Shown piece by piece: positions 44,306-55,400 of a DNA stretch of 64,000 nucleotides (the stretch's first letter is position 1; each line of letters begins with the position of its first letter). The stretch spans positions 2,046,001 through 2,110,000 of the forward strand of contig CAJFCV020000006.1 of NCBI GenBank assembly GCA_904066235.2, written 5' to 3'. Both the position numbers and the translations under genes were made by a program. The notes under the pieces are model-generated. The model did no database searches and had not been told where the DNA came from. It was given only the letters and a program-made list of their open reading frames with translations. This DNA is from Bursaphelenchus xylophilus. Lineage: Eukaryota > Nematoda > Chromadorea > Rhabditida > Aphelenchoididae.

Positions 44306-44642
44306 ATGGACTAAATATCAATTCCTGAAAGTTTTAGCTCGCGCTTTGCAGGCGCCGCCGAGATATCGAACGATTTTTGCCGCCGAAAGAGTACGCTAAA
44401 CCCGAAGAAAGGTCAAAGCGAAAAACGATTTTTGACCTTTTAAAAACGATTTTTGAACATAACTTCGCGAGCTTCGTGTGGAAGAACTTAATTTTTTGTG
44501 AAAACATCACGCTCTATGGTAAAAATGACCACGAAACTTTTCATAAAGAAATTCATCAGAAAACGTCAAATTTTCGACTACTTTCGACGCAAAAATCTCG
44601 GTTGTTTCTGCAAAGCGCGAGCTAGGATTCTCGCATATATCT

Positions 44643-45068
44643 TACAGGGGAAGTACTCCAAGTGCGACGCTCAGATTTTGATGAAACTTGGCACAAATTT
44701 AGAATCATTTTTTCTAAGATATATGCGAGAATCCTAGCTCGCGCTTCGCAGAAACAACCGAGATTTTTAGATCGAAAGTCGGCGAAAATTTAGGACTTTT
44801 TGCCGAATTTCGGCACGAAAAGTTTTATGCCTATTTCTACCGTAAAGGATAATGTTTCTACAGGCCAAAGTTATGGCCAAAAAGCGTTTTTCTCTCTGAC
44901 CGCGCTCCACGTTTAGCGTGCTCTCTCGGTGGCAAAAATCGTTCCATATCTCGGCGGCGCCTACAAAGCGCGAGCTAAAACTTTGGAATTCATATTTAGT
45001 CCATACCCGACGTGTGCGCAAAATTTTAAGAAAATCTGAGCGTCGCACTTGGAGTACTTTCCCTGTTA
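44643..45068. repeat. Dispersed family, complete copy with TIRs
   Basis: Starts TACAGGGGAAGTACTCCAAG and ends with the complement (cttggagtactttccctgtta). Inside each end is 'tgcgac(g/-)ctcagattttnttnaaa'. An inverted partial copy abuts it (44306-44642), forming a junction at 'gcgagctaggattctcgcat'. Inner text 'ggcacgaaaagttttatgcc' and 'ctctctcggtggcaaaaatc'. Confidence 0.85.
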
Positions 45069-45123
45069 GAAAAAATTATCCTAAACTTTGTGCCAAGTTT
45101 CGGCAAAATCCATTTTCCTCCTA

Positions 45124-45276
45124 TCAGTCTGTTGGGAAAATACTGTGGATTTGTCGCGCCTTAAAATCGTCCATCATCGCTTTGCGACGGCTAGCCGCGG
45201 CTGGAGACTAGGTGTTTGACTGCAACAAGGCGAGATATTCGCCGCGACAAATCCACTTTATTTTCGCGACAGGCTA
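45124..45276. mobile_element. CAGTCTGTCGGG MITE, diverged
   Basis: Left end cagtctgttgggaaaatact; right end ttattttcgcgacaggct; interior of the 'gcgacggctagccgcggctg' subtype. Confidence 0.75.
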
Positions 45277-46045
45277 AAATAAAACTTGACTGTCCCCTGT
45301 ACCCATTTTTAAAGTCACTCAAATCAAAACGTAGACCCTTGGCTTCGAAATTCCCGATCAATTCCCCCTCCCAAAAAGCTCAATCTCACAGCCGAATGCG
45401 CCTCGAACTCTATTCAAATTCCCTTCCCTCCCTCCCAAAATCCCCCCAAAAAATCCCGCTGCCCAGAATTCCCATCAATCTCGGCGAGAACAGTGATTCC
45501 AGAGCGCGCAGAACTTTTCGGAAAAGGCCAAAGAAAGCCCCGGCTGTTGGCCAATATACGTCGTTGTAAACCCCGCTTTCTTTGCGGTTTCCTCGCCGGG
45601 ATCAGACTCATTTCAATTCCTTTTTATTGTGCAAGTTTATGGTGTGCGGCGAGCGAAGGATCAACAGCGCAATTGGGAGTTGAGTTCATTAATTTTTGGA
45701 GGGAAACGAAAAAAAGTTTGGGATTTTTTCAAATTTAAAAATATTAAATTTGTAAAAAATACATGCAAAATTCATAAATTCCTCAAAAATACCGGCTATC
45801 AATTCATATTACGTCATTTCTTCAATTCCCAGGGCGCAGCCTGCCACTGAGAAATCTCTTTTGATGGCTAAAATCATATCCGATCCGGCTTCCAAGATGG
45901 TTTTATGACTCATGTAAAGGATATAAATCGATTTTTCGTTAAGCCCTGGCGAATGGCTGCAAAACGACAGAAAATGCAGGGCGCAGGCTGCGAAAAAGAT
46001 AAAGCTCGTTGCGATTTTTTTTCAGAAATGCTACTTTCTACGGTA
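45277..46045. other. Spacer
   Basis: Contains overlapping open frames (45310-45620) on both strands in a GC-richer patch, but no convincing gene. Confidence 0.4.
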
Positions 46046-46550
46046 TAACGGAGAAATCGGAAGTTCGAAATATGAAAATATAAAAAACGCATTCGAACCT
46101 TTGATTTTCGAACTTGGGGTTTTTCGAACTTGCGGTAGGCGTTCCCGACAAAGGAGACCCACCGCAAGTTCGAATCCGCAAGTTCGAATGCCTAAAGTTC
46201 GAATGACTAAAGTACGAACGACCTCCAGTTGTTATGAAGAAAGCAAAATCCACCACACAAAGCCACGAATCCCGAGAAAGACACAGTTGGATTGGCGCCA
46301 TGACGAATCTTGATCAGGTCGACATGAAGAACAGCGCGTTCGTTGTCGGTCAAAGTGTTAGGACAACCAACCTCCATCGTAGAGGATGAATGAATGATTG
46401 AAGAGGAAGTGTATTTTGCAAAATAATTGTATGCAAATTATAATTTAAATATTAATTAACTTTTTTTTTCATTTTCGAACTTTAGTCATTCGAACTTTAG
46501 GCATTCGAACTTGCGGATTCGAACTTGCGGTGTGTCTCCATAACGGAGAA
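46046..46550. mobile_element. Foldback element with TTCGAACTT iterons
   Basis: Inverted termini (46153-46222 and 46473-46539) are each made of four to five TTCGAA-centred units ('attcgaacttgcgg', 'attcgaactttag'). Three more units face right at 46092-46137. The direct repeat TAACGGAGAA flanks the whole (46046-46055 and 46541-46550), suggesting a 10-bp target duplication inside a dispersed-family copy. A 56-residue minus-strand frame (46377-46207) lies between the termini and stops inside the left terminus. Confidence 0.7.
46207..46377 (-). CDS. 56-aa open frame inside the TTCGAACTT element
   Basis: ATG at 46377 opens MEVGCPNTLTDNERAVLHVD, continues through IRHGANPTVSFSGF and CGGFCFLHNNW, and stops at TAG 46209-46207. 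GC content and codon choice look less biased than the flanks. It could be a captured exon or a transposon-encoded peptide; family unknown. Confidence 0.3.
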   Translation of the reverse strand: MEVGCPNTLTDNERAVLHVDLIKIRHGANPTVSFSGFVALCGGFCFLHNNWRSFVL

Positions 46551-46799
46551 GGGTCAAAGAGAAAAATATTTTTTTGCCAGTGAAACGCGGAAGATTGATT
46601 CTTCGTGGAAAAATTACTCTCTACGGTAGAAATAGGTATGAAACTAGTGATGAAAAATTCGCAAAAAAAAGTGTCACAAAAGTTTTTTCAAACTTGCAAC
46701 CTACAAATCTTGGTGGTTTCTGCAAAGCGCGGGGCTTGGAAAACAACAATATTCTAAATTTATACTAGGCGGACCTGGTGTACTTCAACCGTTAATATA

Positions 46800-47340
46800 A
46801 CTACAAAAATTTCAAGCTTCAGAGTTCGCTAATCACTCGTCACTATCGCCCTTCCTCTGGCACAATCACAATAGGCGCAATGAACATTTGAAGGCCCGAG
46901 ATCTCCGTCAGCAAGACCTCACAGTCTCTACAATCGCTCTATCGTTCTCTACACAGTAGCACTCTTTTCTCCCATCAAACCACCCCCATTTCCGTCTCCA
47001 TTCACTTTCACGCCTCCACTATTACATCACTATTCCAAAAAAGTACAAAATCCCAATTAACATCGGCGGCGTGAGCCCATGAACCGCCGAGATATCGGAT
47101 ATCCAACCGGTTTCCCAACGCAAACATCCCTCTTTGGCGAAGGTGCGACCGATTTAATGGGCGTTGAAACGGAAGCTCGGCACGGAAGTGGGTCCTCAGA
47201 AATCTTGCGGGAAAAGAAAACGCAACATCCAGAGAAGAGTGCGGGGTTTATTACATGCGCCGAGGAAGGTAATATGCGCATGTGAGGCCAGTCGCGCGGA
47301 ATTTTTGATGATTTCAAATGGAATGGACATTGGTGATTAT
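46800..47340. other. Spacer with a GC-richer patch
   Basis: 47060-47290 is less AT-rich and open on both strands (plus frame starting MNRRDIGYPTGFPTQ). No splice or family support. Confidence 0.35.
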
Positions 47341-47345
47341 TAGCA

Positions 47346-48750
47346 TTTTCATAAATTGCATGGACATTTTTTCGCTTTCGCACAGTGCATTTTGAATTTT
47401 TTCCCACGCTTGTCGCTAACGCACAGTGCATTTCGAAGGTTTTCCCACGCTTGTCGCCCGTGCACAGTGCATTTCGAACTTTTTTTTCATGCTTGTCGCC
47501 AGTGCACAGTGCATCTTTCTTTTTTCTTCTCGCACCGTGCAAACCTCAAAATTGCACTGTGCAAATCCTTCCGCTAAACCGCGACGGCGAACACGTGAAA
47601 AGCTTACGTCGCCGCGATATTTCAAATGCACAGTGCAACAACAAAAAAAGGTGAATGCACGGTGCAAAAAATCGGGGATTTTTGTGCACGGTGCGAGGTG
47701 AAGAAATGTCCACGCAAGGGCTAAATGCACAGTGCAAAATGATTTGGAAGGTTTGCACCGTGCAAGTAAAATGATAAAATGCACTGTGCGAAATCACTTG
47801 AAAAGAGCTTGCACTGTGCGAGTAAAGCGATAAAATGCACAGTGCGAAGTGATTTGGAAGGTTTGCACCGTGCGAAAAAGGGCAAAATACACAGTGCAAA
47901 ATGTTCAGGAAGCCCGCACCGTGCGAGTAAAATGATAAAATGCACTGTGCGAAATGACCTAAAAAGAGTTTGCACCGTGCGAAAAGATGACAAAATGCAC
48001 AGTGCAAAATTATTTAGAAGGTTTGCACTGTGCAAGAAAAATGACAAAATGCACTGTGCGAAATGACCTGAAAAGAGCTTGCACTGTGCGAGTAAAGCGA
48101 TAAAATGCACAGTGCAAAGTGATTTGGAAGGTTTGCACCGTGCGAAAAGATGACAAAATGCACAGTGCAAAATGTTGAAAAAGCCCGCACCGTGCGAGTA
48201 AAATGATAAAATGCACTGTGCGAAATGACCTGAAAAGAGTTTGCACAGTGCGAGAAAAATGATAAAATGCACAGTGCAAAATGTTGAAAAAGCCCGCACC
48301 GTGCGAGTAAAATGATAAAATGCACTGTGCGTAATAACCTGAAAACGGTTTGCACTGTGCAAAAAAGAGGCAAAATGCACAGTGCAGAATGATTTGGAAG
48401 GTTTGCACCGTGCGAAAAGATGACAAAATGCACAGTGCAAAATGTTGAAAAAGCCCGCACCGTGCGAGTAAAATGATAAAATGCACTGTGCGAAATGACC
48501 TGAAAAGAGTTTGCACAGTGCGAGAAAAATGATAAAATGCACTGTGCAAAATGACTTGGAAGGTTTGCACCGTGCAAAAAAAAAGAGGCAAAATGCACAG
48601 TGCAAAGTGATTTGGAATGTTTGCACCGTGCAAAATGACTTGAAAAAGAGTTTGCCCCGTACGAAACCATGACAAACTTCACAGTGCAAAATGCTTTGGA
48701 AGATTTGCACCGTGCAGAAAAAGAGGCAAAATGCACAGTGCACCGCTGAA
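47346..48750. repeat. Largest GCACNGTGC array
   Basis: Begins with 'attttcataaattgcatgga' and then has roughly two YGCACNGTGCR cores per 60 bases for 1.4 kb, the densest cluster in the window. Cores with A/T centres have mainly T/A flanks and those with C/G centres mainly G/C flanks. Spacers repeat as 'aaaatgataaaa', 'gaaatgacctgaaaagag', 'gatttggaaggt' and 'aaaatgttgaaaaagccc'. A segment beginning 'gatgacaaaatgcacagtgc' recurs at 48149 and 48418 (269-bp higher-order unit). Confidence 0.95.
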
Positions 48751-49269
48751 AAAAAGTCTACGCACGTTTGAAAAACCATAATAAACGCCCCAAAAAATCA
48801 ATCCAGAATAACATACAGAGAATTACAAAAGAGGAGTTAAAAATACTTTTGCTATAAACACTTCAAACCCCTCTTCAAAAACCCCACGTTACAAAACTGT
48901 ACGATTGAAAAGACAGCCAAAGGTCTTGTGGCCATTCCATAGCCAGCGGTCCGAGCCTAATGTTTCATATCGCCGCGGGGTAACGAGGAATGACCGATTG
49001 ATCACCATTCATGGGAAGCTTTTGTCTTTCGAAATTTTGGTTTCCTTTTCACTTCGGTCAAAAAAGGATCAATTGTACATATTTTAATTTTCGTATAGTT
49101 GTTTTTCATATCCAAGATCAAAAAATGCAAGGTAAAATACGAAATTTAAAAATATATATGTGTATTCCAGACTATAAAAGATGAAATATCTATGGCCATA
49201 TCTTTGCTAGTCAAGCCAGAAAAAATATGATTTTGGGAAAAGTAGATGACTTATTATACGCAATAATAT
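48751..49269. other. Spacer
   Basis: No gene or ordered repeat is seen; one 60-codon frame (48905-49087) is unsupported. Confidence 0.45.
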
Positions 49270-49723
49270 TAACAAGGGGAGAACTCCAAATGCCACTCTC
49301 AGATTTTGCTGAAACTTGGCAGAAATTTAGAATAATCTTTTCTAAGATATATGCGAGAATCTTAGCTCGCGCTTTGCAGAAATAACCGAGATTTTTAGAT
49401 CGAAAGTCAAAAAAATTTAGGACTTTTTTGCCGAATTTCGGCACGAAAAGTTTCATGCCTATTTCTACCGTAAAAGATAATGTTTCTACAAAAAATCAAA
49501 TTTTTCTGCTCGAAACTGCCAAAGTTATGGCCAAAAAGCGTTTTTCTCTCTCACCGCTCTCCACGTTTAGCGTGCTCTCTCGGCCGCAAAAATCGTTCCA
49601 TATCTCGGCGGCGCCCGCAAAGCGCGAGCTAAAACTTTGAGGAATTGATATTTAGACCATACCCGAAGTGTGTGCAAAATTTAAAGAAAATCTGAGAGTT
49701 GCACTTGGAGTACTTCCCCTGTA
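49270..49723. repeat. Dispersed family, complete copy
   Basis: Left end taacaaggggagaactccaa, right end cttggagtacttcccctgta; same internal order as 44643-45068 ('ggcacgaaaagtttcatgcc', 'gccaaagttatggccaaaaa', 'tctcggcggcgcccgcaaag'). Confidence 0.85.
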
Positions 49724-50485
49724 AGTTGTTGCGCGCAAAAAAAAAAGTGTCGCAACGAGCCGTCGCTTTGAAAAATGGGCACCGCGCACGACATTGGTGC
49801 AAAAACCAAAATTTTTCGCAGCGACCCGGCAAAAACGTACTGTGAAAATTGTCAGGGTTTTTTGCCCCAAGTTTTCAGTGCCAATCCTCGGCAAAACATC
49901 ATTTTTATTCTTCAATTCAAGGTAAAATTACCGTTCCCCTCCCCCACCACCTTGATCCCATTCCCTAAATCCTCCCTCAAATGAGCCCTAAAATTTCGCC
50001 CTCAACTTGAGCCGCGATTCCGTTGTGGGGGGCTCTTCCTTCCTCCACCGGGGGGAGTTTGCGGATTCGCCTCTCATCAAATCGCGCGCGCACACAGGTG
50101 AGAATTGGGTTTATTTTATTTTCGGACCAATTAGACTCCGAAGGCACTCATTTTGCTCCGCAAACTAATATTTATTTATCGTGGAGGGGGGCCGACGACC
50201 TCGGCTCGAGACAAAAACAATCCCGGTTTTGAATAATACAAATAAGAATTTTATTGGGGCTGCGAATGGGGTTCGGAGCGGCGCTTCGGCTACTTGGATA
50301 TGAGATCAGAGAAGATGTGGGAAAAGTTTCATCAGTTTGCTAGGCGTTGCATAAAGTGCATAGACTTTTTTCCGATATAGATCAAGGCATTATTGTAAAG
50401 AAAGGTACGGTAATTTCCTTTTGAATTTCGGAATAAAAAGACGCTTTAGAGGTTTTGGGAGGGAAAAAAATCAAATTTCTCAATG
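49724..50485. other. Spacer with GC-rich patch
   Basis: 50000-50230 is GC-rich and ends with a donor-like 'cacacag|gtgagaattggg' at about 50098, which could mark a noncoding first exon on the plus strand, but no downstream exon is seen. Near 50343 is a 'gcataaagtgcatagac' boundary motif. Confidence 0.35.
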
Positions 50486-50736
50486 TACAGTGAGGGACCT
50501 GATCCAACGGCAAAAAACGTCTCCTTTTGCATCCCGGAAGGGACCAAAATGACTCCAAACCCTTCCCTTCTCTAAGCTAAAAAACTCCGTTTCGAAAAGC
50601 GCGCCCTTTCCTTCAAGGCGGGCTCTTCAAATCGAGGTTTTTTAGCTTAGAGAAGGGAAGGATTTGGAGACATTTTGGTCCCTTACGGGATGCAAAATGA
50701 GACGTTTTTTGCCATTGGATCCGGTCCCTCATTGTA
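50486..50736. mobile_element. GGGACCTGATCC MITE, diverged arms
   Basis: Ends TACAGTGAGGGACCTGATCC and complement. Arms 'ccttcccttctctaagctaa' and 'ttagcttagagaagggaagg' differ from other copies but match each other. Confidence 0.9.
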
Positions 50737-50782
50737 TGTACTACCTTCTGATGGCCTTCAACTTTTTCATTGTTGGTCTACC

Positions 50783-51041
50783 TACAGCGGGCGACCTGAT
50801 CCAGTGGCAAAAAACGTACTATTTTGCATCCAGGAAGCATAAAAAATGTGGCAAAACACCTCCCTGTCCAAGTGAAAAAACTCAGATTTCAAAAACGCGC
50901 CCGCTCTTTTTGTGGGGGGAAAGAGCACGCCCTGCAAAAGGAAGTTTTTTCATTTGGAGAGGGAAGCATTTTGCCACATTTTTGATGCTTCCCGGATGCA
51001 AAATGGTACATTTTGGCCACTGGATCAGGTCCCTCACTGTA
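50783..51041. mobile_element. GGGACCTGATCC MITE
   Basis: Ends TACAGCGGGCGACCTGATCC and complement (ggatcaggtccctcactgta), 46 bp after the previous copy. Followed at once by the 'gcataaagtacgtagac' motif that opens the next GCACNGTGC cluster. Confidence 0.9.
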
Positions 51042-51046
51042 CTAGT

Positions 51047-51640
51047 CATTGCATAAAGTACGTAGACTTTTTTGAGCGGTTTACTCCTTTTTGCGCTGTG
51101 CACCCCATTTTTATACCATTTTGCACTGTGCATTTAACTTTGTTTTGCACAGTGCAGTTCCCTCTTTTGCACTGTAAAACCCTCTTTCAAACTTTTTTTT
51201 GCACAGTGCATTTTACTTCTTCTTGCACCGTGCAACCCCTTTTCAGATATTTTTTGCACTGTGCGCCCTCTTTTCAGTCGTCGAGTTTGCACAGTGCATT
51301 TTCCACTTTTTGCACTGTGCAACACCTGTTCGGAACATTTTGCACAGTGCGTTTCGATCTTCTTGCACGGTGCACCCTGTTTTCATTTTTTGCACTGTGC
51401 AACCCCTTTTCCAATTTTTTTTGCACTGTGCAACCCCTCTTTAGACTTTTTGAACTGTGCATGCCGCGACATGTCGCCTCTTTTTGCACTGTGCACCGTC
51501 TTTTCCAAACATTTTGCACAGTGCACTTACCTTTTTTTTGCACGGTGCGCCCTCTTTTCAGACTTCGACTCTCTTCGCACTGTGCACACGGTTCATCTCA
51601 TTTTGCACTGTGCATTTTTCCTCATGGAGCAAAATCGCTG
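51047..51640. repeat. GCACNGTGC array
   Basis: About 20 cores at 20-35 bp spacing, in spacers of 'cccctttt', 'ccctcttttcagac' and 'atttt'. Little higher-order order is visible, unlike 47346-48750 and 57614-58060. Confidence 0.92.
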
Positions 51641-52487
51641 CAAAAAATTGTGCGATCCCCAATTTTGCGATTAGGCGAAGCCTTTCTTTTAGCAACAAGT
51701 CCAAATGCACCAATTTTACCAGATTTTTTTACCAAATCTAGGCCAAAAATTAAAAAAAAAATTTTTTAAATCCCAAACTTTTTCTCCTCAAAATTACAAA
51801 AAAAAAATCTCTCCCTTTCCAATTCAAACAAATTTCCAGCGGCCAATATCTTTCGTATTTATTGAACATTTTTCGAATGCCTGATGAAACAAAGAACAAG
51901 GGTTATTTACAAAAAGAAAAGAAAAAAAGGGTGATTAGATCAAACTATCGACTAAATATCTTACAACAGACAAAATTAGAGGACCCGTTTTTGGAAAATG
52001 GATAAAAAATTTTGAAAAATCGTGCGTAAATTATGCTAAGTAAAAGACAAACCAAAATCGATTGGAAAGAATTGAAAAATTTTGATTTTTCTCACCTTCA
52101 AATTGAAAATGCAATATGGAAATTGAGCGTTTCTCGCGGGGAAAATCTTCTTTTTTACTATACTGGCACTGCTTTCGCTTTGCAACTCTCAAAACCTCCA
52201 AAAAATTGAAAAATCATCCAAATTTAGGCTAAAATAACATAAAATCTCGAAAAAATCGCAATTTTCGGTCAAAAAATCTCATTTAAAGATGTTCAAAGCC
52301 TTCGCAGTGCCAGGAAAGACCATTCAAAAGTCAGTTAATCCGTTTCCACGGCCTAAGTAGTGGAGAAAATTACAAAAAAAATAGGAATTTAGTCGAAAAA
52401 ACTGCAAATTCTAGCCATTCCTTTCGCAATACCGCGTATGTTCGCTTGAGGTGCTGTGGCAAGGTGTTACAGTCCGCTTTGTACTCT
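51641..52487. other. AT-rich 3' flank of the SH3BP5-like gene
   Basis: No gene or ordered repeat. The region runs into the stop codon of the next gene. Confidence 0.45.
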
Positions 52488-55400
52488 CTATGACTGGATG
52501 GGGGATTCGGCGGAGGTGATGCCCTCCGGCTTCGTCTGGTAACGGAGATCTTGGTCGTCGGAGCAGCTGAAAATCGCGAAAAATTAGCAAAATCCAACAA
52601 AAAATCTCAATTTTTTCCTCACAAAAATCACAAAACACATCAAGCTCACTCTAACAAGACATAAAAATGCTATTTCTCTTATCCATCACCATTAAAAATT
52701 AAAAAATTTAACAAAAATTTGAAAAAATTAAAAAACTGGCGAAAAAAATCAAACAAATTTTGGCAAAAACAAAACTTCTAGGACACCAGCAGACCCTCAG
52801 TTATCTGAATCATCAAAAAAAATCAAAAAAATTTGCAAAAATTTATCAAATTTACCTAAAATTGGCATAAACAGCAAAAATCTCAAAAAAATTGTCTAAA
52901 ACAAGGTCAAATCTTTTGAATTCTTCACTCATTTTACATCCTAAACTCTCTTATTACTATATCTATCCATAATCTTCACTAAAACTCCTTCTTCCACCAA
53001 AAAATTCAAAAAATCCCCCAAAAACACCTAAAATAATATAATTTTTAATCAAAACTCAAACTGCATGCCCAAACTCCTCCTCAAAAATCCCTCTCACACC
53101 CCACAATCCACAAAAAAACTTCAAAAAATGATCAAATTAACTAACCAAAATACCGAAATAAGCCGACTAAAGCGCTGCGGGGCTTACCCAGAAGAGATGG
53201 GCGAGGGGTGTTCGTCGTGGCTGTTGCCCATCAACCGTTGTGCCAGGAGGATCACACCCGACCTACGACGGCTTTCCGAGGTGCTGTTGTAGTCGGTGGT
53301 CTGTTCTCTGAGTTCGAATTCCTCCTCGAACATTATAGTAGGGTCCAAGGTGCCGCAGAACTCGCTGATCTGCAAATTTCGAGTTTATAATCTGCTTCAA
53401 ACTCTCTGAGAACTTCTCAAATTCCCTTTGAGTCCTTCTCAGACCCTTCACAATTCAAAAATCGTCAAAAAAGATCCTAAAATTTCAAAAAAAAGCAAAA
53501 ATTTTGAAAAAACTCACCATCGAATCCCTTTGGAAGCCCATGCTCAGTCCGCTGACCGACGACGCCGACGTCAACGACTGCGAATCCAGTCCAGTGATGC
53601 CGGACTCGGTGCGCTGATGTCGGCAGTGCTTGATGTCGTCGTCGCTGAGGGCCGAGTCGTTTTCGTCGGCCGTTAATTTCGAGAGTCCCACTGCAGAGAC
53701 CGATTTCCTCGTCGAATCCGGCGTCCGCGCGCTGTGTTTCGCGCTTGACAACTGAAATCATTGTTCCTAGAGTAATTGAATCGTATTTTAAAAGCAAATT
53801 AATCTTGATTCAAGCCACTAATTTCGAGAAATCTTCAAAAATATCAAAAAATCATGGTTTTTGATCAAAAATTTCAAAAAATCTCCTAAAAAACGCAAAA
53901 TCCCCTCAGGCAAAAAAATAAAAATCTCTCTAAAATTCATCACAGCCCTCTTGCTAACCACTGAAAACCTTAATTTAGTCCATAAAAAATTTTTTTTTCA
54001 AAAATATTTTTTGACCAAAAATTTCAAAACATCTCCAAAAAACCGCAAAATCCCCTTAGGCAAAATAATAAAAATCTCTCTAAAATTCATCACAGTCCCT
54101 TTTCTATCTATTGCAAGCCTTAATTTAGTCCATGAAAAAAATTTTTTCAAAAATAATTTTTTCAACGAAAAATTTCAAAAAATCTCCAAAAACCCGCAAA
54201 ATTCCCTCAGGCTAAATCCCAAAAACCTCTCCAAAATCGCCTACACTTCTCTCCTCATGAATTGAGTCCGAAATCTGTTCCAAATTCCTCAACGAACTGG
54301 TGTAATCTCTCTTTTTCTGCTTCACCTCCGACTCCAAGCACGAGATTTTTTGTTTCTGCTGATCCAAGCGTCTGCGAAAGTCCATATGAAGATCAAAATA
54401 GTGGCGAGTCTTCTTGATGGACCTGGCATTCTCCTTGGCCAGCTGTTTGACGCGTTGCGTCACATCGATTAGTCGGTGGGAGAGGATTCGATGCGTCTCT
54501 TCGGCTTCCAATCTCTGCTGTTCGGCCTCGTTGACGCGCTGAATGTGGTGGTTGAGGACCTCCAAGCACTCGGGTTCGATGATTTTCTGACGGGTCAGAC
54601 TGTCTTGCGTGAGTTTGACTTGCTGTTTGGCCACTTGGAGCATGGAATTGGCGCGCTCGAAGCTGGCCGCCGCTTGTTGCGCTTGTTCGCGGAGTTTTCG
54701 CTCCTAAAACGGAAAAATTCAATAGCTAAAGAATTCAATTTTTCACTAAATTGCTTTTCAAACATTAATCTTTCGTCCTAGTTCTATTAAACCCCAGAAA
54801 ACAAAGAAAATTTATTAAAAATCTCGCATTTTCAAAAAAATTCCATCTAGACCTCTAGTACAATATAAAATAGATGATTTTACCGCAAAATTATCACAAG
54901 CAAACAACGATTTCAATAAAATAAGAACTAATAAGACCTCCTCCCACTTATAATAGCAAAAATTCGAAGAAATTCCAATCAAGCCAACAAAATTTTGGCT
55001 CATCTTTACCTGGACCTCAAGTGTAATATAACTCATAAAAATCGCATAAAATCAAAAAATTTTTGTCTGTTTCAGCTATGATAGAAACTATTCTTTCTAT
55101 CAGTATCCAAACAACAAACAAATTTCATTAAAAACATCAATTTCTCGGCTCTTTTTCATCTGGACCTCAAGTGTAATATAGCTCATAAAAATCGAATAAA
55201 ATCAACAATTTTTTGTGAGTTTCAGCAACGATATAGACTATTCTTTCTATCAGTATCCAAACATCAACCAAATTTCATTGAAAAAATCAATTTCTCGGCT
55301 CTTTTTCATCTAGACCTCAAGTGTAATATAAATTTCCCTCAAAAACCAAACTCCTCACCTCCGCAACCGCTTCATAATACGGCCGACTCTTCTTTATCGC

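Noticed and set aside
47721..48779. 352-codon and 221-240-codon open frames on the minus strand
   Set aside because: They are the GCACNGTGC array read in all frames (repeating HCA/CTV/LHSAK words). All frames on both strands stay open because the repeat has few stop triplets. There is no start context or splice site.
55067..55074. CTGTTTCA, the upstream motif of C. elegans type-1 piRNA loci
   Set aside because: A single 8-mer in a 64-kb AT-rich window is expected by chance, and it is not clustered.
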